A stretch of DNA of 64,000 nucleotides from Phytophthora hibernalis (taxonomy: Eukaryota; Oomycota; Peronosporomycetes; Peronosporales; Peronosporaceae). Position 1 is the first letter of the stretch; every line of letters starts with the position of its first letter. Positions 43,141-52,632 of this stretch are shown here, piece by piece. The stretch covers positions 1,922,001 to 1,986,000 of the forward strand of contig JAAKBF010000171.1 in assembly GCA_012656075.1 (NCBI GenBank). The letters run 5' to 3'. The notes under the pieces are model-generated. The model was not told the origin of the DNA. It was given only the letters and a program-made list of their open reading frames with translations, and did no database searches. A program made the position numbers and the translations under genes.

Positions 43141-43319
43141 TTGTCCAATCGCAACTCAGCGGAATCGGACCCGTAAAGGCCACCGCTCGAAGCGTCGCTT
43201 GCGCGCGAGACAGGAGGATTCCCGAGCGCGCGAACCCAAACTTTCGCCTTTGGGTTCGCTCCGACGATTCCACCAATCAGCGCACTGATTATCAAGAATA
43301 CGCGCACGGGATTGGACAA
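43141..43319. repeat. Short inverted-repeat-bounded GC-rich segment
   Basis: TTGTCCAATC at 43,141-43,150 and its perfect reverse complement GATTGGACAA at 43,310-43,319 bound a 179-bp GC-rich segment. An internal hairpin (CGAACCCAAA at 43,231-43,240, TTTGGGTTCG at 43,249-43,258, 8-nt loop) lies within it. It could be a miniature inverted-repeat element or simply the 5' flank of the DOT1-like relic. No target duplication was recognised. Confidence 0.35.
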
Positions 43320-43570
43320 CTGATTTGATCAACCAATGAGCGCTCAATACGTCCCTCACTTCAACCTGCTCAATGCACTACAATGCGGCTTACTCGATCG
43401 GCGCGCGCGGCGCGATACTGCGATCAATTCTCATTTTCCAATTTGACACATTCCGCTCAAGTCTGCAACACCAGACCCTTTCTGACCACGAAGCCCGCAA
43501 CGCGCCCGGCAAGCCCACCAAGTTGATCCGCCGCATCTTAGCCGCTCTGGAACTCGGCTCGTCATGATAC

Positions 43571-44260
43571 CGCCAGCTCATCCGCACGCCGCTCGACGTC
43601 CTCGGTCTTCACGCTCTGATGCCCGCCACGCTCGGCATTGATGGTATGCTCGCCGATTGATTGGTCCCGATATTGGTGGCATGCTCGCCCATGGATTGGT
43701 GGTCGGCGTTATCGATATTGGCGGAATACTCGCCCTCGGTCTCCACGCGCTTTGATGTCCGTCGGCTAGCATGCTCGCATATGCATTGACGGCATGCTCG
43801 CCAGTGTATCCGTGACGTGCTCGCCCGCGTATTTGTTGTCGGCGTGCTCAGTATTGAACGAAATGCTCGCCCTCGGCTCCACACGCTCTAGTGTCCGTCG
43901 CGCTCGGCATGGGTTGCACGTTCATCCTCCCACTGGTGGTCTTCTCGCTTGGCATTAGTGGCAGGTTCGTTCGTGGATTGAGGGCCGGTGTGCTCGATAA
44001 TTGCGGAATGCTCGCCCGTGCATGGACGGCCGGCATGCTGTGTATTGGCGGGGTGATCGGCCCTCGGTCTTCACCGCACTGGTGTTCGTCGCGTTCGGTA
44101 TTGGCAGCAACCTCGCCTGTGGATCGGTGGGAGAAGAGACAAATCGCGAGTACAAAAGGCGGAAACCGGAGTACAATACCGATTACCGCTGATACCAAAA
44201 AGAGGGACGAGTAAAGTGGACATACCGGTACATACTGGCAGAACGCCGAGTACACTAAAG
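43571..44260. repeat. Degenerate minisatellite region with ATGCTCGCC words
   Basis: The words ATGCTCGCC, GGCATGCTC, TATTGGCGG and GATTGGTGG recur irregularly every 30-50 bases. Apparent ORFs on both strands are low-complexity translations of this repeat, so I do not call a gene. The right end (GCGAGTACAA, then GCAGAACGCCGAGTACAC near 44,240) is shared with the region at 51.9-52.0 kb. Parts of the minisatellite (CGCACTGGTG..CGTCGCG..TATTGG) match the reverse complement of the 45-bp repeat at 51.4 kb, so the two loci appear to contain one dispersed repeat family. Confidence 0.6.
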
Positions 44261-44635
44261 CGAGAGAATGAAAAGATACCAAGTTGCCGTCGGCAATTTT
44301 GTGGGTTCCGGCCCGTCGGGCTTCTCATCCGCTCAAGTTCTCTCGCCAAAACTGATTTTGCGCTGGAGTAGCACAGACTCTTACGCGCTCTGCCCTTCCA
44401 GTACAGCTAACCAGCCACGTCCAGTACGAGTCGGGCAGCAAGCTCACACCAGTGCTGCCAGAGCGCCGCACCAGAACAACCGGTCAGCCTCAGTACAAGC
44501 CGGACAACAAGCTTACCTCAGTACAAGCCGGACAACAACCTTACCTCAGCGCTCCTAACGATGCGTTGCTCTTGTTCGTTGTCTGCTCTCCTGCCGCCGT
44601 GCTAAATATTTTGCACTATATTCAATGCCCAGACC
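44261..44635. other. Spacer upstream of the MULE pseudogene, with a 28-bp tandem duplication
   Basis: No gene is seen. A 28-bp unit beginning CCTCAGTACAAGCCGGACAA is repeated in tandem at 44,488-44,515 and 44,516-44,543 with one mismatch. Weaker relatives (CAGTACAGC, CCAGTACGAG) lie just upstream at 44,400-44,430. The segment may include the 5' terminal region of the MULE, but no terminal inverted repeat partner was found beyond 46,640. Confidence 0.55.
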
Positions 44636-46640
44636 ATGGCGCGTAGCTCGCCGAACGACCGTCACCCAACTTTCAACCACGTATCCAACCACGAGACGAA
44701 GTCCAGCGCAACGATCGCAATGCAGTTTTACGATGCGTACAGCTACGTGCACGACCACAACGACGGCAAGCGTGGGAGGGCACTGACATACAGGTGCGCC
44801 GAGCACCAAAACTGCGGACGGTTCTTCCGCATCTGCGCGGTTAGCGCGGCGCAGTCTGGTGTACTGTCGTATACCCTCGAAGTGAGGGGGTCACATTCAG
44901 GCGCTGCTGCAGGTCGCAAAAAGAGCGGCATACATCCTGCCTTCGTCGTCGAAGTTACTGGGCAAAGAGGGACCCGTGTCCATCCTTAACGGGCTTCGTA
45001 TGAAGTACATGGACCAGATGCATCTCTTCAATCAACTACCGACGCGCGCACAGATCAAGAGCAGAAAGGGATACCTTATGAACAAGGCGGCCAAAGCGAC
45101 GCAGATAGATACATTCGCCAACCTGTACCATTGGGCACACCTGCGTTTGTGCACAACCGAGACGAGGTTTTTCAACAGCGGTTTATATGACCGCGGACGA
45201 CGAAGCCGGCTTCAGTGCGGAGCCGGCTGGAGTTCAGAATGAGCACATCGTACTGAATTGCTTTGATCACCGGTACGAGGAGGAAGGCGTCTCAAAAACG
45301 TCGTTCGGGTTAATTTTTCGACACGTCGCGTTTTTCGTAACGTGCTGTACGCAGTTGAGGGGCAGCGGAGGGATGGTGTATTTGCGGCTGCGGATGGCAC
45401 CTAAAAGCTGCACTACGGTACGATTCATGCCTCAATTATTTTACATTAACGCATCTGACTAATACGCTACAATTGAATAATGCAGGAAAGTGGGTCCTGG
45501 TTGCGTTCGGGACGTACCGTAATCGGTACACCGACAAGCACGTGTACAGCAAAGACTTCGTTCCCTGGGCGTACATGTTTGTCCGAACGGAGCACCAGTA
45601 CGCGTACGAGCGGCTGTTCCGCACAGTAGCCCAGCTAACAGAGTTATTCTTCAAAGTGGAGCTGGACATCAAGTTCGGCAGCTTGGAGCATGCCGCCTGT
45701 ATTGCCAATGCGTACGTGGTGGTGTGGCCGGATATCACGCTATTGGACTGCTACCCGCACGTCTCGCGCAAGTGTCGCGAAAAGTCCAGCCTTCTTACGG
45801 TGCCAGACTACTACAAGCCTAATATCGAGACTAACGTTAGGCAGATGCACCATACAAGAACGCCTGACGAGTTCAAGGCGGTTGCGAAGCTCTGCACGGA
45901 TCACTGGCGTGCGGATGGACAAGACGCGTATGCAGAATGATTTACAAAGGTCTATTTGTCGGAGCCGTGGTCACGCTGGTACACCATGAGTGCCATACCA
46001 GGCATCTTACCGTCCCAAAATGCGTTAGAGTCGCACACTGGAGTGATTAAGACGTATGGCGTTAAGGTGAAGCGCGCCAAGACTGGAGTTGTGCTTAATG
46101 ACTCAATGCCGCGTGTCCTGGCAATGGTCGGTGCCGAAGGGTCAAAGGGTCCGTTTGGACACTTCTTCGAAGGTGAGATGGACGCTATGTTTCCTAAATA
46201 CGACTTAAACACACTTACGCCTTGTGTGCAGGACCTCTGCCTAGCCAAATGGTTCATCGGGCGCTGGAGCATGTAGCTCCAGGCGCATACATCAAGAAGC
46301 ACAAGACGATCAACCGAAAGCGCGTTGTCCGCTCCATCTTCTTTCATTCCTCGCAGTACATGGACTCGCCTAATCGTGCCACTGGCGAAGATGTCACGGA
46401 CGATCGAGTGAAGAGGTACGCATGTGAATATTGGCCATTATCAGTGGTGGCTTGCTTACGGTGCCGTTGACCCCGTCCAGGTACTGCGAGGCAAAAGAAG
46501 GAAAGCTTCTCAAGGAAGACACCGTGCTGGATATCAACCTTCACTATCTATCGCTGCATGAGGTTGAGTTTCGTGGTGAGCCCGGCCAAATCGACAGCTT
46601 TCACTTGACCTTCAACCTGTCATCACCAGCGACAAGGTGA
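44636..46640 (+). pseudogene. MULE-type transposase pseudogene
   Basis: The conceptual product starts ATG at 44,636. It has an N-terminal WRKY/FLYWCH-like zinc-binding segment (YRCAEHQNCGRFFRIC, later GSHSG supplying the His pair) and then PTRAQIKSRKGYL. The transposase core follows, with VLVAFGTYRNRYTDK, FMFVRTE-like WAYMFVRTEHQYAYERLF, KFGSLEHAACIANAYVVVWP and a late EPWSRWY..LPSQNALESH block. The Glu of NALESH is the likely third catalytic acid of this RNase H-like fold. These blocks are characteristic of Mutator-like element transposases, cut-and-paste enzymes acting on terminal inverted repeats. The copy is dead: frameshifts near 44,960, 45,190, 45,465, 46,230 and 46,435, and an in-frame TGA at 45,938-45,940. 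The 45,473-46,276 stretch is the best preserved. Confidence 0.72.
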
Positions 46641-46960
46641 CGTGATCTGCATGTTTCCTTGGGAAGGGGTCAACAGGGAGTAATGAGTCCCCATTAGCCA
46701 CTTCAAACGCCCACCACACCCGCTCACGCAAAGCACGCCAGGATCTGCAGCGTCAACGGGGGTAATGAGCTCCGATCGGCTGAGCCTGGCGCCACTTCAC
46801 GTGAGGCTACTATGTCTCAGCGCTCTGCATCCAGAAACCTTCGACGAGCGAGGAGCGTACCACAGAGAGAAATGATTCTCTGTCCACGGTAAGAAGCAGA
46901 AATGAGTGCCTCTCGCCGTAGTAAATCGCCGCGCATCAACTGGTCGCCGCTCGCAATCTT
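46641..46960. other. Spacer after the MULE pseudogene
   Basis: No gene is seen. Minor structure: two related words, GTCAACAGGGAGTAATGAG near 46,661 and GTCAACGGGGGTAATGAG near 46,754; a direct repeat CACGTGAGGCT near 46,798 and 46,965; and a small hairpin ACAGAGA/TCTCTGT near 46,862-46,883. It may contain the 3' terminal region of the MULE. Confidence 0.4.
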
Positions 46961-47813
46961 CTAACACGTGAGGCTGAAGTCCACCTTCAGCTCTCGTGAA
47001 TCAGCAAACTTGAATCGTCCAGTCACTGGACCAGTGGGGTCTGCTTCTTGAGTAGCAGCGATGTTGTCGCTTGTACGGCTCTCCATTCTCTTCATTTGAC
47101 GCTTCCGGAACTGACGCAGCCACTGCAAGGTGCGGCCAGTTGCATTTCGCATGTCCATCGACGGAAGACGCTCAAACGGGACGAGCGTAGGCAATCGCGA
47201 ATAACTCTCCGATGCCGTGGTTGATGTCACCACGCGCACCTTTTTGTTCTTGTACGTTTGGATTGAGCTCTCGTCTGCCGCCGCAGTCTCGGTCTCGTCG
47301 GTCAGCGTCAGCGTCAGCTTCCGTTTCCGGCTACGATGCTGCTCCGTCTGCACTGGTTTGCTCACGACCTCCTTCACCGTCGTTGGCATCAGCGTCGGCT
47401 CTGTCGTCCTGCTGGAACTCACGGTCGCCGGACTGCTGCAGCTGGAGATCTCTACACTCTGCCTCAGCTTCTGCAGCTGCTCCTGGTAGTGGGCGGCCAG
47501 CTCCGTCTCCAAGGCCAGCGCCTCCTTCGTCACGGCCAGCATCTTCTTGTAGCTGTTGCTGGTGCTCTCCGCCGCCTCTGCCCTCAACTGGTGCGTCTTC
47601 ATCTCCATGCGGACCGTCCTTGTTCTCCTCCTGGACCTTGGTCTTGGACTCTTCAAGCTTCTTGATGGTCATGTTGTCCTGGCAGTACTGGTGGATGCCA
47701 TCGAGCACCTCCGTCCACAGCTCCTCGCTTTTGTGCGAGAGCGTGGAGACCTGCTGCTTCAGCTGCGCGTTTTCCTCCTGTAGCTGCGTGCGGTTGTAAT
47801 TGTCGTGCGTCAT
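46961..47813 (-). CDS. Coiled-coil protein of unknown function, one frameshift
   Basis: The reading frame opens with ATG at 47,813 and shows a heptad-like N-terminus (NRTQLQEENAQLKQQVSTL, then KKLEESKTKVQEENK). A one-base frame change near 47,620 leads into a continuous frame (RMEMKTHQLRAEAAEST..., AHYQEQLQKLRQSVEI) ending with TAG at 46,961. The combined product would be about 283 residues: a coiled coil over roughly residues 1-115, a Ser/Thr-rich linker, a basic RSRKRKL tract that could be a nuclear signal, and a basic C-terminal segment (LRQFRKRQMKRM). I do not recognise the family. Codon pattern and length argue for a real gene. The frameshift could be a mutation or an assembly error. The start lies next to CAGTCGATTG upstream sequence without an obvious core promoter. 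Confidence 0.55.
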
Positions 47814-49268
47814 GGCTCAGTCGATTGTTCTTCGGATGGGCCAGTTGGGAAATTTTTCGTTTCTGGTTTTGGTCTTTGGGAGGAAAACCCGTCAACAAGA
47901 AAAACGTTTTGGCGCGTAAAACAATTCGAAGGTATCCGGATACCGTGGAAAGCGGTACCTTTGCGGAAACAACGTCAGCCATAAAAGAAGGTTGGGGCGC
48001 GAAAACCAATTTCAAACGAACCGTGGAAATTGATACCGGTATCTTGACTAGAAAGGGTGGTGTGTTAGCCTCGTTCGGGGACGGTAGTGCTCTCCGAGGT
48101 ACCGGCTGTACGTATTGTGAAAAACACCGTCTAGCGTGCTTGAAGTTGTCACACGTCGCAGATTTGATAGTGCGTATGCTGAGGAAGAGTTCCAATTGAT
48201 TCATTTTGGCCAGCAGCAGTAACCCAAGACAAGGCTGACCCATGAGGAATGAAGTGCTGCAGCATCCTACTCTAACTACTAGCAAGTGCAGCTAACGTAG
48301 TTACCATCGGCTCGTTCCTAGACCCTGCAGATGTCGCGAGCTCAAGGCAGGCGACATCTTGCTGGAGTACTACCGTAGTAAGATTGACCAGCTGCATGAA
48401 CTGAACTTGGAAGCGTGCAAATCTAGCTTTATTCGACAGCAGGTCCCCAGGGCTGGGAACTTCGCTGTTATTTTGCAATGTTGTTCCGTGGGGGCGCTGC
48501 GAGTGTTTGTCCTATAAAACTACATGTGTTTGCCGATCTCGTCAACAGAACAAGCGAATTTGTATGTTCGTGAGGGATTTTGTTTTGCCATAACAAATTT
48601 GGTTCGTGCAGTGGGTGCTGGTGTGAGTGAGTCAATTCACGGATGCTTGTATTCAACAGCTGTCAAGTTTGTGTTGTGCGAGGCAGACCACATTGTAGAG
48701 CTGCTTTTTGGTGAACCCGCAGAGATGTAGCCGTCTGCAGCTTCCGTTTCGTGGATTTATCTCTCGCTTTTGAGAGAATCAGTCGTGTTGGAACCTTCCC
48801 AAGCTTCACGATGTGTAAGTGACACTGGGTTCCCTTCCCGATGGAGATCAGCTGCTACTGCCAATCATTTCATACCATATTCACAATGGTGAGAAGATAC
48901 TAGCGACGCACCAGGAAATGTTGTGGAGCCCACGTGTCGTAAATGTCTTCGTACGTTAGTACAGCGAGATATGACGCCGAGTTAATTTTGAAGTCGCGAA
49001 GCAATAGCCACGAGTGGAAAAACAACGGTTCTTTTCCTAGACTGCAATTGATGCGAAATATGTGAAGGTGTTTGGCCAAAAAAATGGGTCAATAAAATAA
49101 CTCAAGACGCTAGGCGTGTTTTAACCCTATCGTTTACGCCATACATTTACTGTTTGAAGGGTCACCATACAAACTTCAAGTCAAAGGGGTAAAAAGATAC
49201 GTGAAGTATCTTTCTGTTGCATTAGGTTTACAAGGTTTTCCGGCAGAAAATATATAGTATGAAGGATT
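47814..49268. other. Gene-poor interval with two palindromes
   Basis: Several short ORFs overlap on both strands without recognisable domains, so none is called. Two perfect palindromes occur about 90 bp apart: GGTATCCGGATACC at 47,931-47,944 and GATACCGGTATC at 48,032-48,043. Each is next to CCGTGGAAA (after the first, before the second). From 48,730 to 49,268 I see nothing coding. The interval probably contains the upstream region of the gene at 49,269. Confidence 0.45.
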
Positions 49269-50000
49269 TTGTGTATAGAAAGAACAGAAAGGTACATCAT
49301 GTATCATTTTGCAGCTTTTTCGTTTGTGGACTGTGATTGGCTGATGGTTTCGGAAATCGCCAGTGCAGCAGTACCGTGGAAGGCGCCTATCGAGAAAAAG
49401 TCAATAAAAGGAGTATCGTGGGGTACAAATCTCTTTAGTGTAAGCTTACATCCACAATTCCTACACGGGACGCCGGCCCCGCACGACACGGCTGCGGTCA
49501 TCACCGAGTCATTACTGGGCGAGTGCCCCGTCAGATGCAGTCATCCGTCGATCTACCGCTGCTGTTTGTCTTCTGCTCAAGCTGCCCAAGATGGCAGCAA
49601 GTCGACGACGACTGTGGACGTGATCAAGACTTCGGATGGTAAGACCAAATTGAAGATCGCGACAGGCCCTGGAGGAGAGACCACGACCATGACGGTGTCG
49701 AATACGACCGAGGGAAGCTACGCGAACGGCTACGGCAGCAACCAGGCCCCGCAAGTCGAAGTGGATACCGCGCGGGGTTCCGTGACGGTGGATATTGAGG
49801 GTCCGGTCATTGACGGCAAGCCGCGCGTGATGATCACGACGGCGGACGGTAGCAAGGCGACGACGACTGTGGACGTAAGCACGATTTTGGACGGCAGGAC
49901 CGAGTTGGAGATCCCGACAGGCCCCGGCGGAGAGACCACGACCGTGACGGTGCTGACTACGATCGAAGGAAGCTACGCGAACGGACTGCAGCAACCATGA
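49269..50000 (+). CDS. Thr-rich protein with an 85-residue repeat, function unknown
   Basis: The open frame of 243 codons ends with TGA at 49,998. Its second half is a tandem repeat of 85 residues. Blocks starting DGSKSTTTVDV at residue 108 and DGSKATTTVDV at residue 193 are exactly 255 bp apart, and each continues with DGKTKLKI or DGRTELEI, then GPGGETTT and EGSYANG. The second copy is truncated at 51 residues. The alternating Thr/Val pattern suggests beta strands, as in secreted or surface repeat proteins. The first 100 residues look unlike the rest (no clear signal peptide, uneven composition), so the true start or an upstream exon may differ. A 9-bp stem-loop follows the stop. Codon bias in the repeat part is typical of a real gene. 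The family is not recognised. Confidence 0.6.
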   Translation: MCIERTERYIMYHFAAFSFVDCDWLMVSEIASAAVPWKAPIEKKSIKGVSWGTNLFSVSLHPQFLHGTPAPHDTAAVITESLLGECPVRCSHPSIYRCCLSSAQAAQDGSKSTTTVDVIKTSDGKTKLKIATGPGGETTTMTVSNTTEGSYANGYGSNQAPQVEVDTARGSVTVDIEGPVIDGKPRVMITTADGSKATTTVDVSTILDGRTELEIPTGPGGETTTVTVLTTIEGSYANGLQQP

Positions 50001-50007
50001 CCCACCA

Positions 50008-50040
50008 GTCTCCCACGAGCTATTCGTTAGAGTGGGAGAC
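50008..50040. terminator. Stem-loop just after the repeat-protein gene
   Basis: GTCTCCCAC at 50,008-50,016 pairs perfectly with GTGGGAGAC at 50,032-50,040 across a 15-nt loop, starting 8 bases after the stop codon. It could shape the 3' end of the transcript. It is not followed by a T run and eukaryotic termination does not need one, so the role is inferred only from position. Confidence 0.35.
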
Positions 50041-50239
50041 GGAAGGCATTATGAACCTCAAGCTGTTCGTCGAAGTAATATATATTACTAAATCTGTTTA
50101 CATGACCACGTGAGTTGAGGACACCGCATCCATCTGCAGTCTAGTAAAGGAATCGGAAGCGGTCGCCAAAGTACATGTTTGAGGCCGGGGTATTGAACAC
50201 GGGGGGTTCTAGTGACATTCCAAAAGGCTGAATCTTCAA
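50041..50239. other. Short spacer with a 16-bp AT palindrome
   Basis: Contains the perfect palindrome AGTAATATATATTACT at 50,074-50,089 and no coding region that I can support. Confidence 0.4.
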
Positions 50240-51163
50240 CTAATCAGAAGAACAGTACAAGTCACATTTGCTGCACGGGCAGCGCTTCCAAGTCGATCCG
50301 TGCTGAATAAGATCGGCCAACATATCCACAATGTCCATGACTATTAGGAATGTCTGTCCTCGGTTGTATAATCCTTCATGGATTCGCCCCATCCGCACAT
50401 GTTTCTGCACTGCTTCAAAGTCGACGCTGTCATCGACACACATTTTCTGGTAGCACTCAATGTACTCGTCCAAGAACTCGCGTTTCTTCATCAGATAAAT
50501 CTGGAATTGTTTTAAACGTGCCTGGATCAGTGGCCGTGAAATATATACCCATTAAAGCAGATAGTAAGACAATTTTGTGTGATGATAGCGATCGATCGAC
50601 TTCCTTACCTCTGACAGATCCATGGACGCGTCGATCCAGCGCAGCATCCATAGGTACTTGTGTACCGAGTCTTGTTTACCTTTGCAAATATTGACGTGAA
50701 CGTCGTGCATTTCTTTCACTGGTAAATTCGCAACAAATACGTCAACGTCCCCGTTGACCCGCCGGACCTTTCGAATTTCTGTCGTTATCAAGGCAGGTGC
50801 GCGTCAGTGTTTATTTCTAGTTGGAAAATACATGTGTACTTACTCGACCCTGATGAGTTTGATGCATGGGGTGCAAACTGTCAAACTCCACCACTTTTCC
50901 ACAGCTGAGGGAACTCAGCGCCTGTATACGTATCATTACAAGTTATATACTAATTGCCCCCACAGTATAACATGAGTACTCACCGTTTCCTGGTCGCCGG
51001 GTTCTTTATACATACTTTTTCCATTGGGTGCCAGCGTTTTGGAAGGCGGCGGTAGCATGAACGCGCCTTTATCGCACCTGCGATCAACCATCTTGCCATC
51101 GTTTGTCTGCTTCCGGGTGAATCGGCAAATGACAAGATTCCACAACCTTCCTCCCCACCACAC
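50240..51163 (-). CDS. Probable multi-exon gene of unknown function
   Basis: On the minus strand four open stretches are joined by GT-AG-like boundaries. Exon 1 runs down from about 51,163 (no ATG in frame, so an upstream exon is likely) and ends in GGCGACCAGGAAACG before GTGAGT. A 26-codon exon follows an acceptor TATACAG and ends before GTAAGT. The next exon reads VNGDVDVFVANLP...YLWMLRWIDASMDLSE and ends before GTAAGG. The last starts after TTCCAG with IYLMKKREFLDEYIECYQK and ends at 50,240 with a Cys cluster (KRCPCSKCDLYC) that could bind zinc. Exons 1 and 2 and exons 3 and 4 join in phase 0. The junction of exons 2 and 3 fits only with a weaker acceptor (AAAG) or donor. I do not recognise a domain. 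Introns of about 90-110 bp suit an oomycete gene. Confidence 0.45.
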
Positions 51164-51436
51164 ACTTCGATAAACGTGGGGCCCACACGCCTCGCTGATA
51201 TTTCGAGACTAAACACCTTGTTGTTTATAAAGTGAATGAAGTTCTACTGGGTACTTTGTTCATACTTGTATAATGCTCAGCTAATGTATCATTTATAGGT
51301 GCACAAATAACCGCACTGTCAATTTTCATGGTACTGAAGTGCTTGCATTATACTACCAACAATATTCCAGAGTCGTTATATCCCTATCAGTACATTACCA
51401 CTTTGCCTATCATCGAATGCGTATACTGTACGTACC
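51164..51436. other. Spacer before the 45-bp minisatellite
   Basis: No convincing gene. The first part may belong to the upstream region or a further 5' exon of the minus-strand gene ending at 51,163. An open frame reading VGPTFIEVCGGEEGCG lies here in a different phase. Confidence 0.35.
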
Positions 51437-51661
51437 AATGGCGAGCTTGACAACCACCTGGGCGCGGTTGTTCATCACGCCAATTTCGAGCGCAACAACC
51501 ACAAGTGCGCGGCTGAGCATCACACCAATGGCGATCATGAAAACCACCAGTGCGCGGCTGAGCATAACACAAATGGCGAGCTCGACAACCAACAGTGCGC
51601 GGCTGAATATCACGCCAATGACGAGCTCGACAACCACCAAGCGCGGACGAGCATACCACCC
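51437..51661. repeat. 45-bp tandem minisatellite, five units
   Basis: The word AATGGCGAG or a close variant begins at 51,437, 51,482, 51,527, 51,572 and 51,617, exactly 45 bp apart. Each unit also carries ACAACCACCAGTGCGCGG and GAGCAT.ACACC. The period is 15 codons, so open frames on both strands are by-products; the plus-strand one repeats TTTSARLSITPM. Degenerate continuation follows to about 51,930. Confidence 0.9.
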
Positions 51662-51985
51662 ATTCCGAATATGATGACTACTAGTGTGCGTGCGGTCATT
51701 CCACCAGTTGCGAGGCCGAAGACGACACGTGCGTCACTTCACTTGTCACAAATACAAATTGTGAAGACCACCAGTGCACGTACAGCACACCACCAATCTC
51801 GGGCATGGCAAACTCCAACCCGAGGGCGAGAATGCCACCAATGCCATACGTTACAAGCACCGAGGGCGAGCATCCCACTAATTACCAGAATGTCGGCCAA
51901 CAACGCCGAGCACGACGACCACCGATCCGGACGCGGACTAATTGCGAGTACAGCTGGACGAAAACCAAGTACACGACCGTTTTGA
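51662..51985. repeat. Degenerate continuation of the minisatellite
   Basis: Words of the 45-bp unit and of the 43.6-44.2 kb region (CCGAGGGCGAGCAT, CACCAATG, GACCACCAGTGCACG) recur irregularly. The end of this stretch (AATTGCGAGTACAGC) matches the tail of the 44.1-44.25 kb repeat. No protein gene is supported. Confidence 0.6.
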
Positions 51986-51998
51986 CAGGTTTTGACGG

Positions 51999-52097
51999 AA
52001 TGGCAGAACGCCGAGTACACAGCTTTGGCAGCTGCTGTCGCGTACTCGGCGTTCTGCCATTAGTACACAGCTTTGGCAGCTGCTGTCGCGTACTCGG
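51999..52097. repeat. 19-bp inverted repeat with 48-bp spaced direct repeat
   Basis: ATGGCAGAACGCCGAGTAC at 51,999-52,017 and its perfect reverse complement at 52,041-52,059 flank a 23-nt loop containing GCAGCTGC. A 37-bp segment (52,013-52,049) is repeated 48 bp later at 52,061-52,097. The same GCAGAACGCCGAGTAC word ends the related repeat near 44,238-44,253. It looks like the terminus of a mobile repeat family, or a remnant of nested insertion, 125-220 bp upstream of the next gene. Confidence 0.7.
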
Positions 52098-52221
52098 CAA
52101 CAATGCGATTCATCGAGTGTTTGATTCTCTTTCTTAGATACAGGAAATTCGAGCTCTGTACCGTTGCGACTGCAAGGCATTTATGTCGACTGGCTGAGCC
52201 TGCTCACACGTCGTAGCGGCC

Positions 52222-52632
52222 ATGGCACTTGCCGACCAGTTCGATTTGGATTGCGCGGCGACGCGTCTTCCGACGAAGAAGGTCAGCGGTGGTCAAAGAA
52301 AGATTCCAGGCGCTCTGAACATCGATGTCCCACGCGTGTTCTCACCCGCTAACTTGATGTCGCGCCTGCAGCGACAGTCAATGTACGTGCACAATTGGCA
52401 AATATGCAAAGACTTCACCTTCGAGGAAGACGGAGTCGAGACGACTGAGTTCATCGCTGGTCGGATCAAGAGCACCAAGCTCCAGCGAGGGGCATACAAG
52501 TGGTGCGTGAAGTTCGATGATAACAACTTGATCTTTTACGGGTGTGAGGAAATCGTGGAGATCATCGTGGCGTCGCGGCGTCTCGGTTTGGACGTGACGA
52601 GTTTGGAGGAATTGGAGGCGATAGGCGCTTGA
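52222..52632 (+). CDS. Small intact protein, possible Tudor/chromo-like barrel, function unknown
   Basis: An uninterrupted 136-codon frame starts with ATG in a good context (GCGGCCATGGC) and ends TGA at 52,630. The N-terminal third is basic and flexible. Residues about 75-120 (AGRIKSTK, then YKWCVKFDDNNLIFYGCEEI) alternate hydrophobic and acidic residues in the way of small SH3-like barrels such as Tudor or chromo domains, which bind modified histones or serve as accessory parts of transposases. The C-terminus is a helix-prone EELEAIGA tail. It is the only clearly intact single-exon frame in the right third of the window. I do not recognise the family. It may be a real gene or the surviving part of a transposon protein. 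Confidence 0.55.
   Translation: MALADQFDLDCAATRLPTKKVSGGQRKIPGALNIDVPRVFSPANLMSRLQRQSMYVHNWQICKDFTFEEDGVETTEFIAGRIKSTKLQRGAYKWCVKFDDNNLIFYGCEEIVEIIVASRRLGLDVTSLEELEAIGA

Noticed and set aside
43848..44282. 144-codon minus-strand ORF in the minisatellite
   Set aside because: The translation is repeat-derived and lacks domains. The same DNA gives similar open frames on the other strand.
47212..47799. 195-codon plus-strand Ser/Pro-rich ORF
   Set aside because: It is antisense to the coiled-coil gene. Its Ser and Pro richness mirrors Glu- and Gln-rich codons on the other strand.
47825..48285. ORFs of 124 and 210 codons overlapping on opposite strands
   Set aside because: They overlap each other and the start of the coiled-coil gene, and have no recognisable domain. 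They are probably chance frames in GC-balanced DNA.
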